A stretch of DNA of 64,000 nt, taken from UBA1737 sp964541525 (GTDB lineage: Bacteria > Bacillota_I > Bacilli_A > ML615J-28 > CAG-313). The position numbers were made by a program, and so were the translations under genes. The stretch spans positions 30,194 to 94,193 of the forward strand of contig CAZIQF010000003.1 of assembly GCA_964541525.1 (NCBI GenBank). Reading direction: 5' to 3'. Positions 1 through 8,041 of this stretch are shown one piece after another. Position 1 is the stretch's first letter. Each line of letters starts with the position of its first letter. The notes beneath the pieces are model-generated. The model searched no databases, was not told the DNA's origin, and saw only the letters and a list, made by a program, of their open reading frames with translations.

Positions 1-815
1 ATTCTTAAATATGATCCAGCCAGGATTGTTTGCCTAAACTCTTCAGCATGTTGCATATGATCAAAAATCGAAACTGGTCCTAAAATTGCTGAAGGTGATG
101 TATCAACTAAAATACCAAACATACCTTGATATAAATGTGAAGAAAAAGTATCTGGTCTTTCAGTGTATTTAACTAATGGATAGGGTGAAAAAGGAGACTT
201 AATTAAAAGTTCTTCTAATGCTTTATCACTCATTGTCAATTCTGTGGTTTCCACTTTTTTTAATTTGCCTTTAATATCATCCAAAATCTCTGACTTGATT
301 TTATCTTGTAAATAAACTAAAACAACATAGGTATTACTGCTTGTACCTAACTGATATTTTTCAAAAATTAAATTAGGGTTAGCAATTCTTCTTCTGACTA
401 AAGCAATATTGGTGCTAATCGTTTCAGTAAAACCATCTCGACTTCCTCTTACCACTTTTTCACCATCAGGTTCACCTATTGTCCTACCGGGATACTTTTT
501 AACATCAGCTAAAATTACCAGTGGATCATTTTCAATAAAAATCCCCATTTCTCCTTTTAGGATATTTGCAACAATATTATCAATATCTTTAGTTTTGGAA
601 ATTGTTGCTGACATTAGGTGTTTAACTAAATTATCTGCTGTTACCGCTACAACTTGATAATTGACAATACTAAAAATCAAATCATTAATTTTATCACCAT
701 CGGTTAAAAAATCCAAAAAAATAAAGCCAATTTTTTTACCTTGTAATTCTAAAATTCGATATTTAACATCAAATGATAAATGCGAATTTAACTTTTCCAA
801 TACTTGATTAAACAT
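1..815 (-). CDS. spoVAF: SpoVAF/GerA-family spore membrane protein (3' part missing)
   Basis: This is the N-terminal ~271 residues of a protein whose C-terminus lies beyond the left edge. The reading frame starts at ATG 815 (MFNQVLEKLNSHLSF). It contains the GerA-family signature: PGRTIGEPDGE near residue 108, VVRGSRDGFTET just after it, then VRRRI and later QGMFGILVDTSPSAILGP. These match SpoVAF more than the GerA of a germinant receptor (compare the LGSRDCFNE version at 31979). In the family this soluble N-terminal domain is followed by membrane helices and the protein works with the SpoVA channel in germination. It is the last gene of spoVAC-D-E-F, starting 2 nt after spoVAE. Confident on family; the membrane half cannot be seen. 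Confidence 0.88.
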   Translation of the reverse strand, partial: MFNQVLEKLNSHLSFDVKYRILELQGKKIGFIFLDFLTDGDKINDLIFSIVNYQVVAVTADNLVKHLMSATISKTKDIDNIVANILKGEMGIFIENDPLVILADVKKYPGRTIGEPDGEKVVRGSRDGFTETISTNIALVRRRIANPNLIFEKYQLGTSSNTYVVLVYLQDKIKSEILDDIKGKLKKVETTELTMSDKALEELLIKSPFSPYPLVKYTERPDTFSSHLYQGMFGILVDTSPSAILGPVSIFDHMQHAEEFRQTILAGSYLR

Positions 816-817
816 TA

Positions 818-1168
818 TCATCCTTTGGGCTTAAATATTAACGCAATAATAAAAGCAGATATAACAGCAAACGATAAACCTGATGACGATAGTTCAAACA
901 TGCCAGTTAAAATTCCAACATAACCATCATTTAAAGCAGCTTCAACTGCTGCATGCGTTAAACTATGACCAAAATTAGTAATGGGAACAAGTGCTCCTGC
1001 GCCAGCAAATTCTAATAAACCATCATATAAATTAAAAGCTTCCAATACTGCACCTACAATGACATAAAGCAAAGTTAAATGAATTGGTAACAATTTAAAA
1101 AAATCCATTAAAAATTGAGCAATTAAACAAAATGCACCACCGATTAAAAATGCATACAAAAAATTCAT
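818..1168 (-). CDS. spoVAE: Stage V sporulation protein AE (SpoVAEB type)
   Basis: A 116-residue integral membrane protein of the SpoVAC/SpoVAEb family, a component of the SpoVA channel that moves dipicolinic acid into the forespore and releases it at germination. Hydrophobic segments cover about residues 4-24, 30-50, 60-70 and 95-112. The family hallmark FAGAGALVPITNFGHSL lies near residue 54 and is shared with SpoVAC (KAGAGTIIPITGFANSM), which shows their common origin. The start ATG at 1168 follows the spoVAD stop by 2 nt, and its AAGGG site lies inside the spoVAD stop region, so translation is probably coupled. The length is normal for the family. Confidence 0.93.
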   Translation of the reverse strand: MNFLYAFLIGGAFCLIAQFLMDFFKLLPIHLTLLYVIVGAVLEAFNLYDGLLEFAGAGALVPITNFGHSLTHAAVEAALNDGYVGILTGMFELSSSGLSFAVISAFIIALIFKPKG

Positions 1169-1170
1169 TT

Positions 1171-2175
1171 TTACACCCTTTCTAGTACGATTGCATGAGC
1201 AATACCGGGAATTGTTTCACCTTGTGCGACAATTATCGGATTCATTAATGCTCCTGTTGCAATAACTAATACTTTTTTTAGTTTATTTTCTAACATTTGT
1301 TTAGCAACATATCCTAAGGTTACTAAACTTACACATCCACAACCACTTCCACCGGCATGAACATCTTGTTTTTCTAAATCATATAACATTTTACCCGTAT
1401 CATTATAATTATCACCTAATTCAATTCCATATGCTTTAACCATCTTTTTAAAAACTTCACTGCCATAAGTGGACAAATCACCAGTTAAAATTAAATCATA
1501 ATCATCTGGACTCACTGCAAAATCATGTAGATGATTTCTTAATGTTTCAGCAGCAGCTGGAGCCATGGCTCTTCCCATGTCTTGGGCATCAGTAACATTA
1601 CCATCAACGACTTTGCCAATTGTTGCACATTTAATCCTAATCAAAGATGGAATTGGTGATACTAACCCAACACCACAACCGGTTGCTGTAGTTGTAAGTG
1701 AAGTTGGTTTTTGTCCACCATATTCAGTTGGATATCTAAATTGTCTTTCACTTGTTGCGTTATGGCTAGAAGCACTACATAAAATATAATTCCCATAATT
1801 TGAATCAACAAGCATACTTCCAAGAATCAATGATTCGGTCATTGTTGAACATGCAGCAAACACCCCAAAATAAGGAATATTATAATCACGAAGGACATAA
1901 TTAGTACATACCAACTGATTATTTAAATCACCACCTATATATAAGTCGATTGCATCAGAAGTTATTCCCTCTTTTAACAAAGCAATTTCAATCGCACTAT
2001 TTAACATTACTTGTTCGGCTTTTTCCCACGAATCATAACCCGCATATGAATCCTCATAATATTTATCAATATATTGTCCTAAGGGACCATCATGTTCCAT
2101 CAAACCACTTACAGTACCACTCGATACTAAATATGCATGATTAAAAATAACACTGTTTTTTCCTACTTTGTACAT
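1171..2175 (-). CDS. spoVAD: Stage V sporulation protein AD (dipicolinate-binding)
   Basis: A 334-residue soluble protein of the SpoVAD family, which has a thiolase/ketoacyl-synthase-like fold and binds dipicolinic acid on the inner forespore membrane. Typical family stretches are visible: GLMEHDGPLG near residue 24, the FAACSTMTES turn around the former thiolase nucleophile region, ASSHNATSERQFRYPTEYG, and GGSGCGCVSLVTLGY near the C-terminus. It sits between spoVAC (TGA stop 4 nt upstream of this ATG) and spoVAE, the usual C-D-E order. Nothing appears damaged. Confidence 0.95.
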   Translation of the reverse strand: MYKVGKNSVIFNHAYLVSSGTVSGLMEHDGPLGQYIDKYYEDSYAGYDSWEKAEQVMLNSAIEIALLKEGITSDAIDLYIGGDLNNQLVCTNYVLRDYNIPYFGVFAACSTMTESLILGSMLVDSNYGNYILCSASSHNATSERQFRYPTEYGGQKPTSLTTTATGCGVGLVSPIPSLIRIKCATIGKVVDGNVTDAQDMGRAMAPAAAETLRNHLHDFAVSPDDYDLILTGDLSTYGSEVFKKMVKAYGIELGDNYNDTGKMLYDLEKQDVHAGGSGCGCVSLVTLGYVAKQMLENKLKKVLVIATGALMNPIIVAQGETIPGIAHAIVLERV

Positions 2176-2179
2176 TTGA

Positions 2180-2617
2180 TCACATCCTAAATAAATAAAT
2201 GATTGTACCGATAAAAAAAGCGGAAATTATACCTGTTGCAACAACGGCACCAGCTAATTTAAACATATTGGTTAAAATTCCTAAAACAATTCCTTCACTT
2301 TTACTTTCTAAAGCTGATGAAGACATTGAATTAGCAAAGCCTGTAATTGGAATAATCGTTCCTGCTCCAGCTTTTTCACCAATATTATCAAAAATACCAA
2401 TACCAGTTAATATGGCAGTTAATGATACAATCACAATTGTCATTAATACTTGGGCAGTAGACTTTTCCATTTTAAAGACTTGAATAAATAAATAGATCAC
2501 AATCTCGCCAAATAAGCAAATTCCACCACCAATTAAAAAGGCTTTAAGCATATTTTTAAATATTGGACGTTTAATTTTTTCTTCTTCTAAAATTTTTGTA
2601 TAGATTTTATTTTTCAA
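2180..2617 (-). CDS. spoVAC: Stage V sporulation protein AC
   Basis: A membrane protein of the SpoVAC family, thought to be a mechanosensitive component of the dipicolinate channel. I choose a TTG start at 2617 (145 residues) because AAGGAG lies 8 nt upstream. The upstream in-frame GTG at 2626 overlaps that ribosome site and is less likely. After a short basic cytoplasmic tail (KNKIYTKILEEEKIKRP), four or so hydrophobic segments follow, with KAGAGTIIPITGFANSM near residue 83. It is the first gene of the operon and lies directly behind a sigma-G-like promoter at 2641-2670. spoVAA and spoVAB are absent upstream, as in many clostridial-type spoVA operons. Confidence 0.93.
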   Translation of the reverse strand: MKNKIYTKILEEEKIKRPIFKNMLKAFLIGGGICLFGEIVIYLFIQVFKMEKSTAQVLMTIVIVSLTAILTGIGIFDNIGEKAGAGTIIPITGFANSMSSSALESKSEGIVLGILTNMFKLAGAVVATGIISAFFIGTIIYLFRM

Positions 2618-2640
2618 ACTAATCACTCCTTACTTTTCCT

Positions 2641-2670
2641 TATTTTGCTACATTTTTTTAATTTTTATGC
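2641..2670 (-). promoter_or_regulatory. Candidate sigma-G promoter of the spoVA operon
   Basis: Read on the minus strand, the -35 GCATA (2670-2666) is followed by 18 bases and the -10 CAAAATA (2647-2641). This fits the B. subtilis sigma-G pattern GCATR-N17/18-CANNMTA at every fixed position, and spoVA is a sigma-G operon in Bacillus. The -35 begins immediately after the U-tract of the sigF terminator, so the two signals are packed without spare bases. Confidence 0.75.
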
Positions 2671-2701
2671 AAAAAAAGCCTAATATTTTATTATTAAGCT
2701 T
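2671..2701 (-). terminator. Terminator after sigF
   Basis: On the minus strand AAGCTTAATA pairs with TATTAGGCTT (10 bp, one G-U) around a 6-nt loop, followed by a run of T. The left arm includes the sigF stop codon. It separates the spoIIA operon from spoVA. Confidence 0.8.
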
Positions 2702-3275
2702 CACCTTTAATTTTCAATGCAACTTTTTTCAACTTTCTTGAAATAGTCGCTTGTGATGTTCCCATTTTTTTCGCAATTTCCGCCTGATTTAACTTGTAAT
2801 GAACATAATAACGCCAAAGTAATTCTTCTTCACTTGTTAAATCATAGTCTAAAACAAAATTTGAATCCTTGATTGAATCAACTAAATCATCATCTAAATA
2901 AATAATTTTATCAACTTTGGAAATAGCTTCAAAGAAAGTTTCCTTTGTTATCCTAAGTTCATTAATTAATTCATCGGTAGTCTTATCACAATTTTTTGAC
3001 ACATATGAACGAATTTGATTATACTTTTTCTTTCCATATAAATTTAATTTTGCATATTCTTTCGATACTTCACCTAAAATATATTTAAATGCATATGTTG
3101 ATAATTTTACAGCATAATTTTCATCATAATGCTTAATTGCTTTAAATAAACCAACTAACCCAGCTTGATATAAATCTTCCTCATCAAATTTAGATACTTT
3201 AAATCGTTTAACAATACTATGGATATAAGGTTGATATTCAATCAGTAACTTTTCCGTTTTTTCATCACTAGGCAT
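2694..3275 (-). CDS. sigF: Forespore sigma factor F (compact form)
   Basis: An RNA polymerase sigma-70 factor, third gene of the spoIIA operon, so sigma-F by context. With the start at ATG 3275 (overlapping the spoIIAB stop by 6 bases) it has 193 residues, well short of the usual ~250. Region 2 is clear: DLYQAGLVGLFKAIKHYD and KLSTYAFKYILGEV. A reduced region 3 (TTDELINELRITKETFFEAI) and a region 4 helix-turn-helix (LNQAEIAKKMGTSQATISRKL) follow. An upstream in-frame ATG at 3323 lies deep inside spoIIAB and is unlikely. No strong ribosome site precedes 3275, which suggests translational coupling. SpoIIAB should hold it inactive until septation. Confidence 0.9.
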   Translation of the reverse strand: MPSDEKTEKLLIEYQPYIHSIVKRFKVSKFDEEDLYQAGLVGLFKAIKHYDENYAVKLSTYAFKYILGEVSKEYAKLNLYGKKKYNQIRSYVSKNCDKTTDELINELRITKETFFEAISKVDKIIYLDDDLVDSIKDSNFVLDYDLTSEEELLWRYYVHYKLNQAEIAKKMGTSQATISRKLKKVALKIKGEA

Positions 3276-3687
3276 AATTTTTTTGCATATAAATTTTTGT
3301 TCCAATTCCCACTGCTGAATCAATTTTTAATGAATCTGTAAATACCTCCATAATTGTAAATCCCAGCCCAGCTCTCTCTTCATCAAATTTGCTAGAATAG
3401 AGTGGTTCTTTCGCAACATCGATATTTTCAATGCCAACACCTTGATCAATAACATTCATATAAATAATGTTATCATCATATGCCAGTTTGACAACAACAT
3501 ATTTCGATTCATCATTTTCATAGCCATGAACAATTGCATTTGTAACTGCTTCTGATAAGGCCGTTTTAAGTTCATTAACTAAAGTCATCGGCAAATCTAA
3601 TTCAACTAAGAAGCCAATCAAAATCGCTCTTGCCGTTTGAACATTTTGAATTTTTGCTGGAAAAGTAAATTCTAACTCATTATTCAT
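3268..3687 (-). CDS. spoIIAB: Anti-sigma-F factor / serine kinase SpoIIAB
   Basis: A 139-residue GHKL-fold protein. In the family it binds and inhibits sigma-F and phosphorylates SpoIIAA on a serine. The ATP-binding boxes are all present: N-box EAVTNAIVHGYEN (about residues 46-58), G1 box DQGVGIENID (about 84-93) and G2 box RAGLGFTIMEVFTDSL (about 107-122). The start codon overlaps the spoIIAA stop (ATGA), and the stop overlaps the sigF start, so the three genes are translationally coupled. Length and order match Bacillus and Clostridium. Confidence 0.95.
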   Translation of the reverse strand: MNNELEFTFPAKIQNVQTARAILIGFLVELDLPMTLVNELKTALSEAVTNAIVHGYENDESKYVVVKLAYDDNIIYMNVIDQGVGIENIDVAKEPLYSSKFDEERAGLGFTIMEVFTDSLKIDSAVGIGTKIYMQKNYA

Positions 3688-4037
3688 GATACCACCCCCA
3701 ATATTTTATCTGCATTATTTTCACTATTCGCAACACTACAAATTCTTTTTAAACCTGATAAATTAAAAATTTTCATAATTGTCTCGTTCATTGAACAAAT
3801 AACAATACTACCACCTTTACGTCTTACCTCACCATACCGGCCAATAATAAAACCAATACCAGTACTATCCATAAAAGCTAATTTTTCTAAATTAATTACT
3901 AAATTAACAATCGAATACTTTTTCATAATCTCGCACACTTTCTTTTTTAATGTTTCCACATTCGATTGATCAAGTTCGCCATCTAGGCGAATTACAAGAC
4001 GATTTTTTTTAATCGCCATTTGTACTTTTAAACCCAT
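3684..4037 (-). CDS. spoIIAA: Anti-anti-sigma factor SpoIIAA
   Basis: A 117-residue STAS-domain protein. In its unphosphorylated form it displaces sigma-F from SpoIIAB in the forespore. The phosphorylatable serine lies in LAFMDSTGIGFIIGRY near residue 58, followed by RRKGGSIVICSMNE, both characteristic. The start has AGGGGGAG about 7 nt upstream. It is the first gene of spoIIAA-spoIIAB-sigF, transcribed from the promoter at 4060-4088. Confidence 0.95.
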   Translation of the reverse strand: MGLKVQMAIKKNRLVIRLDGELDQSNVETLKKKVCEIMKKYSIVNLVINLEKLAFMDSTGIGFIIGRYGEVRRKGGSIVICSMNETIMKIFNLSGLKRICSVANSENNADKILGVVS

Positions 4038-4059
4038 TTTATCTCCCCCTTCTATAATG

Positions 4060-4088
4060 ATTATAACAAAACACTATTTTCATTTCAA
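4060..4088 (-). promoter_or_regulatory. Sigma-A-type promoter of the spoIIA operon
   Basis: On the minus strand TTGAAA (4088-4083), a 17-base spacer and TATAAT (4065-4060) lie about 22 bases before the spoIIAA start. This is close to the vegetative consensus. In Bacillus this operon is driven by sigma-H; I see no equally good sigma-H match here, nor a TGTCGAA Spo0A box. Confidence 0.7.
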
Positions 4089-4166
4089 TACTTTTTCTAA
4101 AATCTTACAAAAAATGAAAATATTATTTTTTAAAAACTAATCTATTTTTATCTAAACTCCTAAAAT

Positions 4167-4198
4167 AAAAAAGAAACACTTTTATTTGTGCTTCTTTT
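4167..4198 (-). terminator. Terminator after dacF
   Basis: On the minus strand AAAAGAAGCAC and GTGTTTCTTTTT form a stem around AAATAAAA, ending in T residues. It lies 13 bases after the dacF stop and isolates dacF from spoIIAA downstream. Confidence 0.75.
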
Positions 4199-4210
4199 AG
4201 TCAGATTAGT

Positions 4211-5377
4211 TTAAAACAGCGATTTAAAAATTGTTAGTAATAGTTCAATGAAACTAGCCTTCTCTAAACTTTCGACTAATTCTAAATCACTAGTACTAAT
4301 TAACTTACCATCATTATAAATTTTTATTCTTCCAATTTGATCTTTCGCTAAATTTCTAATCTTTTTGCGATCAATATCTATTTCATATGTAATCTCACCT
4401 AACTTATTGGCTTTATGATGAAGATAAACAATATTATTGCTTGTTACAACATGATAAGTTGATGGTGAAATCAAGATATCTGAATTAATCTCAATGATTG
4501 TCCCTTTTTCATAAATGACATCTACAACATAATTGTTAAAGCCATAATTCAATATATTTAATGCATCAATATTTCTTTTTTCTGGAGATTCTGCTCCCAT
4601 TACCACACTTACTAGTCGCATACCATCTTTTTTCATAGTGGTTGTAATACAATACCCAGCTTCATTGGTCCAACCAGTTTTTAATCCATCTATTCCGATA
4701 TTTTGCTTAATTAATTTATTGGTATTTACAAGCCAAAAAGGATTATCACTATCTTCTCGAATATATGATTCGTACATTGAACTATATGGAATTACTTCTT
4801 CTTCATAATTTCTTAATAAATCACAAGCTATTAGTCCTAAGTCATAGCACGTTGTATAATGATTATCGATAGGTAATCCTGTTGCATTAACAAAATTAGT
4901 ATTTTTACAACCTAATTTAACAGCAGTCTGATTCATTAGTTTAGCAAAATTAGTTTCTGTCCCCGAAATTCGTTCTGCAAATACCACTGCTGCATCATTA
5001 GCTGAAGCAATAACCATACTCTTAAATAAATCAGCAACCTTCATTTGTTCATTCGGTGCTAAAAAAATTTGTGAACCTCCCATACTAGAGGCATATGAAC
5101 TTGTAGTTAGCAATTCATCCATCGATAAAGTATTTCCATTAATTGCGTCTAAAACTAGCTTCATTGTCATAATCTTTGTCATTGATGCTGGAGCTCTTTT
5201 CTCATTAGCATTATATTCGTATAGAATACTTCCTGTCTCTACTTCCATTAATACTGCTGATTTTGCTGACACTAATTCAACTGGTGGAATATCCTTTAAT
5301 CCATCATCTTCAATTGGTTTGTCTAGAGGGGTATTTAACATTAACAATAACATTGTACTTATTAATAATTTTTTCAT
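4211..5377 (-). CDS. dacF: D-alanyl-D-alanine carboxypeptidase (DacF-type PBP)
   Basis: A 388-residue low-molecular-weight penicillin-binding protein that trims the terminal D-Ala from peptidoglycan stem peptides outside the membrane. The first ~18 residues are a signal peptide. The active-site motifs are in order: SMTK (SXXK) near residue 65, SAND (SXN) near 125 and KTGWTNEAGYC (KTG) near 234. A beta-rich C-terminal domain ends in an amphipathic tail (FIELLLTIFKSLF), typical of membrane-anchored PBP5/DacF proteins. The name dacF rests on its position just upstream of spoIIAA, as in Bacillus, where it tunes cortex cross-linking. The promoter is not convincing. Confidence 0.9.
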   Translation of the reverse strand: MKKLLISTMLLLMLNTPLDKPIEDDGLKDIPPVELVSAKSAVLMEVETGSILYEYNANEKRAPASMTKIMTMKLVLDAINGNTLSMDELLTTSSYASSMGGSQIFLAPNEQMKVADLFKSMVIASANDAAVVFAERISGTETNFAKLMNQTAVKLGCKNTNFVNATGLPIDNHYTTCYDLGLIACDLLRNYEEEVIPYSSMYESYIREDSDNPFWLVNTNKLIKQNIGIDGLKTGWTNEAGYCITTTMKKDGMRLVSVVMGAESPEKRNIDALNILNYGFNNYVVDVIYEKGTIIEINSDILISPSTYHVVTSNNIVYLHHKANKLGEITYEIDIDRKKIRNLAKDQIGRIKIYNDGKLISTSDLELVESLEKASFIELLLTIFKSLF

Positions 5378-5484
5378 TTAATCACCAATATATTTTATAA
5401 ATTAATCATCAAAAATATGAATTATATTTCAATTTTAATCATCTAAATTAATTACTGGTTTTATCAATAATTTATTAAAGGAAT

Positions 5485-5492
5485 CATATAAT
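5485..5492 (+). promoter_or_regulatory. Possible -10 of the spoVB promoter
   Basis: CATATAAT, 33 bases before the spoVB GTG, is one base away from the sigma-E -10 (CATACAAT) and also contains a sigma-A TATAAT. An ATA-containing stretch (TCAATAATT, 5464-5472) sits at about sigma-E spacing. B. subtilis spoVB is sigma-E dependent, which favours that reading, but AT-rich chance matches are common. Confidence 0.35.
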
Positions 5493-5525
5493 GTTATTAG
5501 AATATCTAATTGATGAGGTAAACGT

Positions 5526-6989
5526 GTGAAAAAATCGATATTACTTAAAAATACTTTAATTGTTTTAATAACCGGTTTTGTTGTAAAATTAATTGGTATG
5601 GTCGGAAAAATCGTTACGACTAGAATTCTCGGAATTGAAGGTATGAGTCTATATGTTCTATCTTATCCTACCTTATTATTATTCATTAATATTTCTGGTT
5701 TTTCTTTAAATAACTCTATTTCTAAATTAACTGCTGAAGCTGTTGCTTCAAAAAAATATTCCCCTTTAAAAATTTTAAAAAGCGGAATTAAAATATCTTT
5801 AATTATTTCATTAATTTGTGTTTTTGTCTATGGTGCTTCAATTTACAGCATTAGTAATTATTTATTAAAAAATGAAAATTTATTTTACCCCTTACTATCT
5901 GGTATCATTTTAATTCCTTTAGTCGGTCTTAGTGATGCATTAAGAGGTTACTTTAATGGTATTAAAGAAATGAATCACGCTTCAACTTCTTTATTCTTAG
6001 AACAATTATTTAGAACAACTTGTTCAATTTTAGGAGTTTATTTTGGAATTAAATATAGTATTATTGTGGCCAATTGTGGTTTAATGATTGCTTTAGCATT
6101 AGGTGAGCTTGCCTCAATCAGTTATTGTCTAATTATCTTAAAAAAGAAAAAGATAATTAATTATGAAGATACTAAGGATGAAACGAAAGTCATATTCAAA
6201 ATGTCTTTTTCTTTAACTTTATCTAGACTAATTGGTAGTTTCACTTTCTTCTTAGAACCAATTCTTTATACTTGGGCTTTAATGAAATGTGGTTATGAAC
6301 CAACGCTAATCCATAATGTATATACTGAAATTGATGCATTTACAATTCCACTTTTAGCCTTTATTGGTTTTATTCCTTTTTCTTTATCGACAGCTATTAT
6401 TCCCCATATTTCTGAACACTACGCGTTAAGAAACACAACTAAAGTCAATAACTACTTACATACCGCTTTTAAATGCACTTTTTATCCGGCTAGTTTGTGC
6501 TTAATCTTTATTTTTTTCTATCATAATGAATTAATGATGGCATTATACAAGACAACTAGTGGTGCAATCTATGCGAGAAACTTTTGCTTTTTCTTTTTAA
6601 GCTATTATTTCCAAGCAATCATCAGTAGTATATTACAAGCAATCGGTAAAGTAAAACCATTATTTATTAATTCTTTAATTCAAAATATCTTAAGATTGCT
6701 ATTAATTATCATTTTGTCATATGTAAAGATGATTGGACCAGATTCAATTATATACGCAACAATTATTTGTTTAAACCTATCAACAATTATTCTTTTTATC
6801 ATTATGAAAAAAGCTACTGCATTTAAAGTAAATAAACATGATTTATTAATAATGATTTTAGTTAGTACATTTGCGTATTTTACCATTGTTTTGCTTAATC
6901 TATTTAATGTTTATTATTTAATTACTATGAGTTTCGTTTTATTAGTCTATATTTTAATCACCATAAAAATCAGATTTAAGAAAATATAA
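5526..6989 (+). CDS. spoVB: Stage V sporulation protein B (MOP-superfamily flippase)
   Basis: A 487-residue polytopic membrane protein of the polysaccharide transporter/MurJ-like (MOP) superfamily, with about 12-14 hydrophobic segments throughout. The SpoVB N-terminus pattern is visible (TRILGIEGMSLYVLSYPTLLL), as is GLSDALRGYFNGIKEM near residue 138. SpoVB is needed for spore cortex formation, presumably by moving lipid-linked precursor. The start is GTG with GAGGTA 7 nt upstream. The adjoining DUF421 and YrzE-like genes repeat the spoVB-yrzE-yrbG neighbourhood of B. subtilis, supporting SpoVB over a general O-antigen flippase. Confidence 0.85.
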   Translation: MKKSILLKNTLIVLITGFVVKLIGMVGKIVTTRILGIEGMSLYVLSYPTLLLFINISGFSLNNSISKLTAEAVASKKYSPLKILKSGIKISLIISLICVFVYGASIYSISNYLLKNENLFYPLLSGIILIPLVGLSDALRGYFNGIKEMNHASTSLFLEQLFRTTCSILGVYFGIKYSIIVANCGLMIALALGELASISYCLIILKKKKIINYEDTKDETKVIFKMSFSLTLSRLIGSFTFFLEPILYTWALMKCGYEPTLIHNVYTEIDAFTIPLLAFIGFIPFSLSTAIIPHISEHYALRNTTKVNNYLHTAFKCTFYPASLCLIFIFFYHNELMMALYKTTSGAIYARNFCFFFLSYYFQAIISSILQAIGKVKPLFINSLIQNILRLLLIIILSYVKMIGPDSIIYATIICLNLSTIILFIIMKKATAFKVNKHDLLIMILVSTFAYFTIVLLNLFNVYYLITMSFVLLVYILITIKIRFKKI

Positions 6990-7001
6990 TTTCTTAAATC
7001 T
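6972..7001. terminator. Bidirectional terminator between spoVB and the DUF421 gene
   Basis: A perfect 12-bp inverted repeat (AGATTTAAGAAA / TTTCTTAAATCT) around a 6-nt loop spans the end of spoVB and the space before the convergent gene. It is AT-rich with T residues on either side, so it can serve both strands. Confidence 0.7.
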
Positions 7002-7632
7002 TTATTGTTTTAACTATCTCTAATTTACCTTCATAGACATTTGCTCCAAGAACATCCTTTAATTCAATTTTTTGATTCTTTAATTCTTGTTCTAACCATT
7101 GTTTACCATATCCAGCCATTTTCAATGCAACATCATTTATTTTTCCACTGATTATTACGGGAAATGAAACATCAAATTCTTGATCTTTTTTAAATACACT
7201 TAATTTACCACTTGCCTCTAAAACCGCATAATCCACTTCCATAATAGCTTTTATTCCTTGATTACGTAATTGTGAATATAGATCATCCATATTATATCGT
7301 TGTTTTTTCATTTCTTTTAGATTAATTTTACTGTCTATTACAATATATGATTCATTACCATCAAAGAAAGTTCTAATCGCTTTACTCTTTAATGATAGCA
7401 ATGCAATAATTTTTTGTAATAACGCAACAATCAACATCGGAATAAAAGTATACAACAGATCAGTATCAAATTGATCAATACCGACAACCATAATATCAGC
7501 TATACTTAAAATTATAATTAAATCAAATAAACTCAATTGCCCAATCTCTCTTTTGCCCATGATTTTCATTAAAACAAATAAAAAACTATAACCAACAATT
7601 GTTCTTAAAATAATTAATAAATAATTTCCCAT
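6994..7632 (-). CDS. DUF421 membrane protein (YetF/YrbG family)
   Basis: A 212-residue protein with three N-terminal membrane segments (about residues 5-20, 35-52 and 58-78), then two copies of the small cytoplasmic DUF421 fold. Family hallmarks are the KIMGKREIGQLSLFDLIIILSIADIMV stretch near residue 23 and LRNQGI/VDYAVLEASGKLSVFKK near 125-150. Homologues in Bacillus (YetF, YrbG, YdfS) sit in the spore inner membrane and some affect germinant-receptor function; the biochemical role is not known. It lies beside spoVB as yrbG does in B. subtilis, but is convergent with it here. Confidence 0.85.
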   Translation of the reverse strand: MGNYLLIILRTIVGYSFLFVLMKIMGKREIGQLSLFDLIIILSIADIMVVGIDQFDTDLLYTFIPMLIVALLQKIIALLSLKSKAIRTFFDGNESYIVIDSKINLKEMKKQRYNMDDLYSQLRNQGIKAIMEVDYAVLEASGKLSVFKKDQEFDVSFPVIISGKINDVALKMAGYGKQWLEQELKNQKIELKDVLGANVYEGKLEIVKTIKI

Positions 7633-7675
7633 TCTAAAATTAACTCCTCTAGAATATAATCAAATAGGTGATATT

Positions 7676-8041
7676 TTGCATTATATTAAAAATACAGTCA
7701 AAGCCTATTTGTGCTTTCTTATTATGATTCCAATTATTACAATTATTTATACATTAATTATTTATTTTCTGCATCCAAATATTAATCAATCAACATTATC
7801 AATTATTTCATTATTTGTAATTATTTTTATCTTTTTTATTTTCGGGATTATCGTCGGTCTTTGCAATCAAAAAAAAGGATTATTGTGTGGAGCTGTCAGC
7901 ACCTTAATCCTTTTCGGTCTAATTGTTTTAATTAATTTAATTTGTCATAGTTTTGATTTTCGATTACTAATTAAAGCACTACTTGCAACATTTACAGCTG
8001 GTTTAGGTGGATTAATTGGAATCAATCTTAAGAAAAAATAA
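7676..8041 (+). CDS. YrzE-like four-helix membrane protein (TIGR04086 family)
   Basis: A 121-residue protein made almost entirely of four hydrophobic helices (about residues 8-32, 40-63, 67-88 and 92-116). The GIIVGLCNQKKGLLCGAVSTLILFG and GGLIGINLKKK pattern fits the TIGR04086/YrzE family. The start is TTG at 7676 with AGGTG 5 nt upstream; no in-frame ATG lies near. The family occurs next to spoVB/yrbG in Bacillus and near spore genes in clostridia. Function is unknown. Confidence 0.7.
   Translation: MHYIKNTVKAYLCFLIMIPIITIIYTLIIYFLHPNINQSTLSIISLFVIIFIFFIFGIIVGLCNQKKGLLCGAVSTLILFGLIVLINLICHSFDFRLLIKALLATFTAGLGGLIGINLKKK

Noticed and set aside
5378..5460. Sigma-F or sigma-G promoter of dacF
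   Set aside because: The best match (TCATA-18-TAAAATA) misses one key base in each element and the region is too AT-rich to decide.
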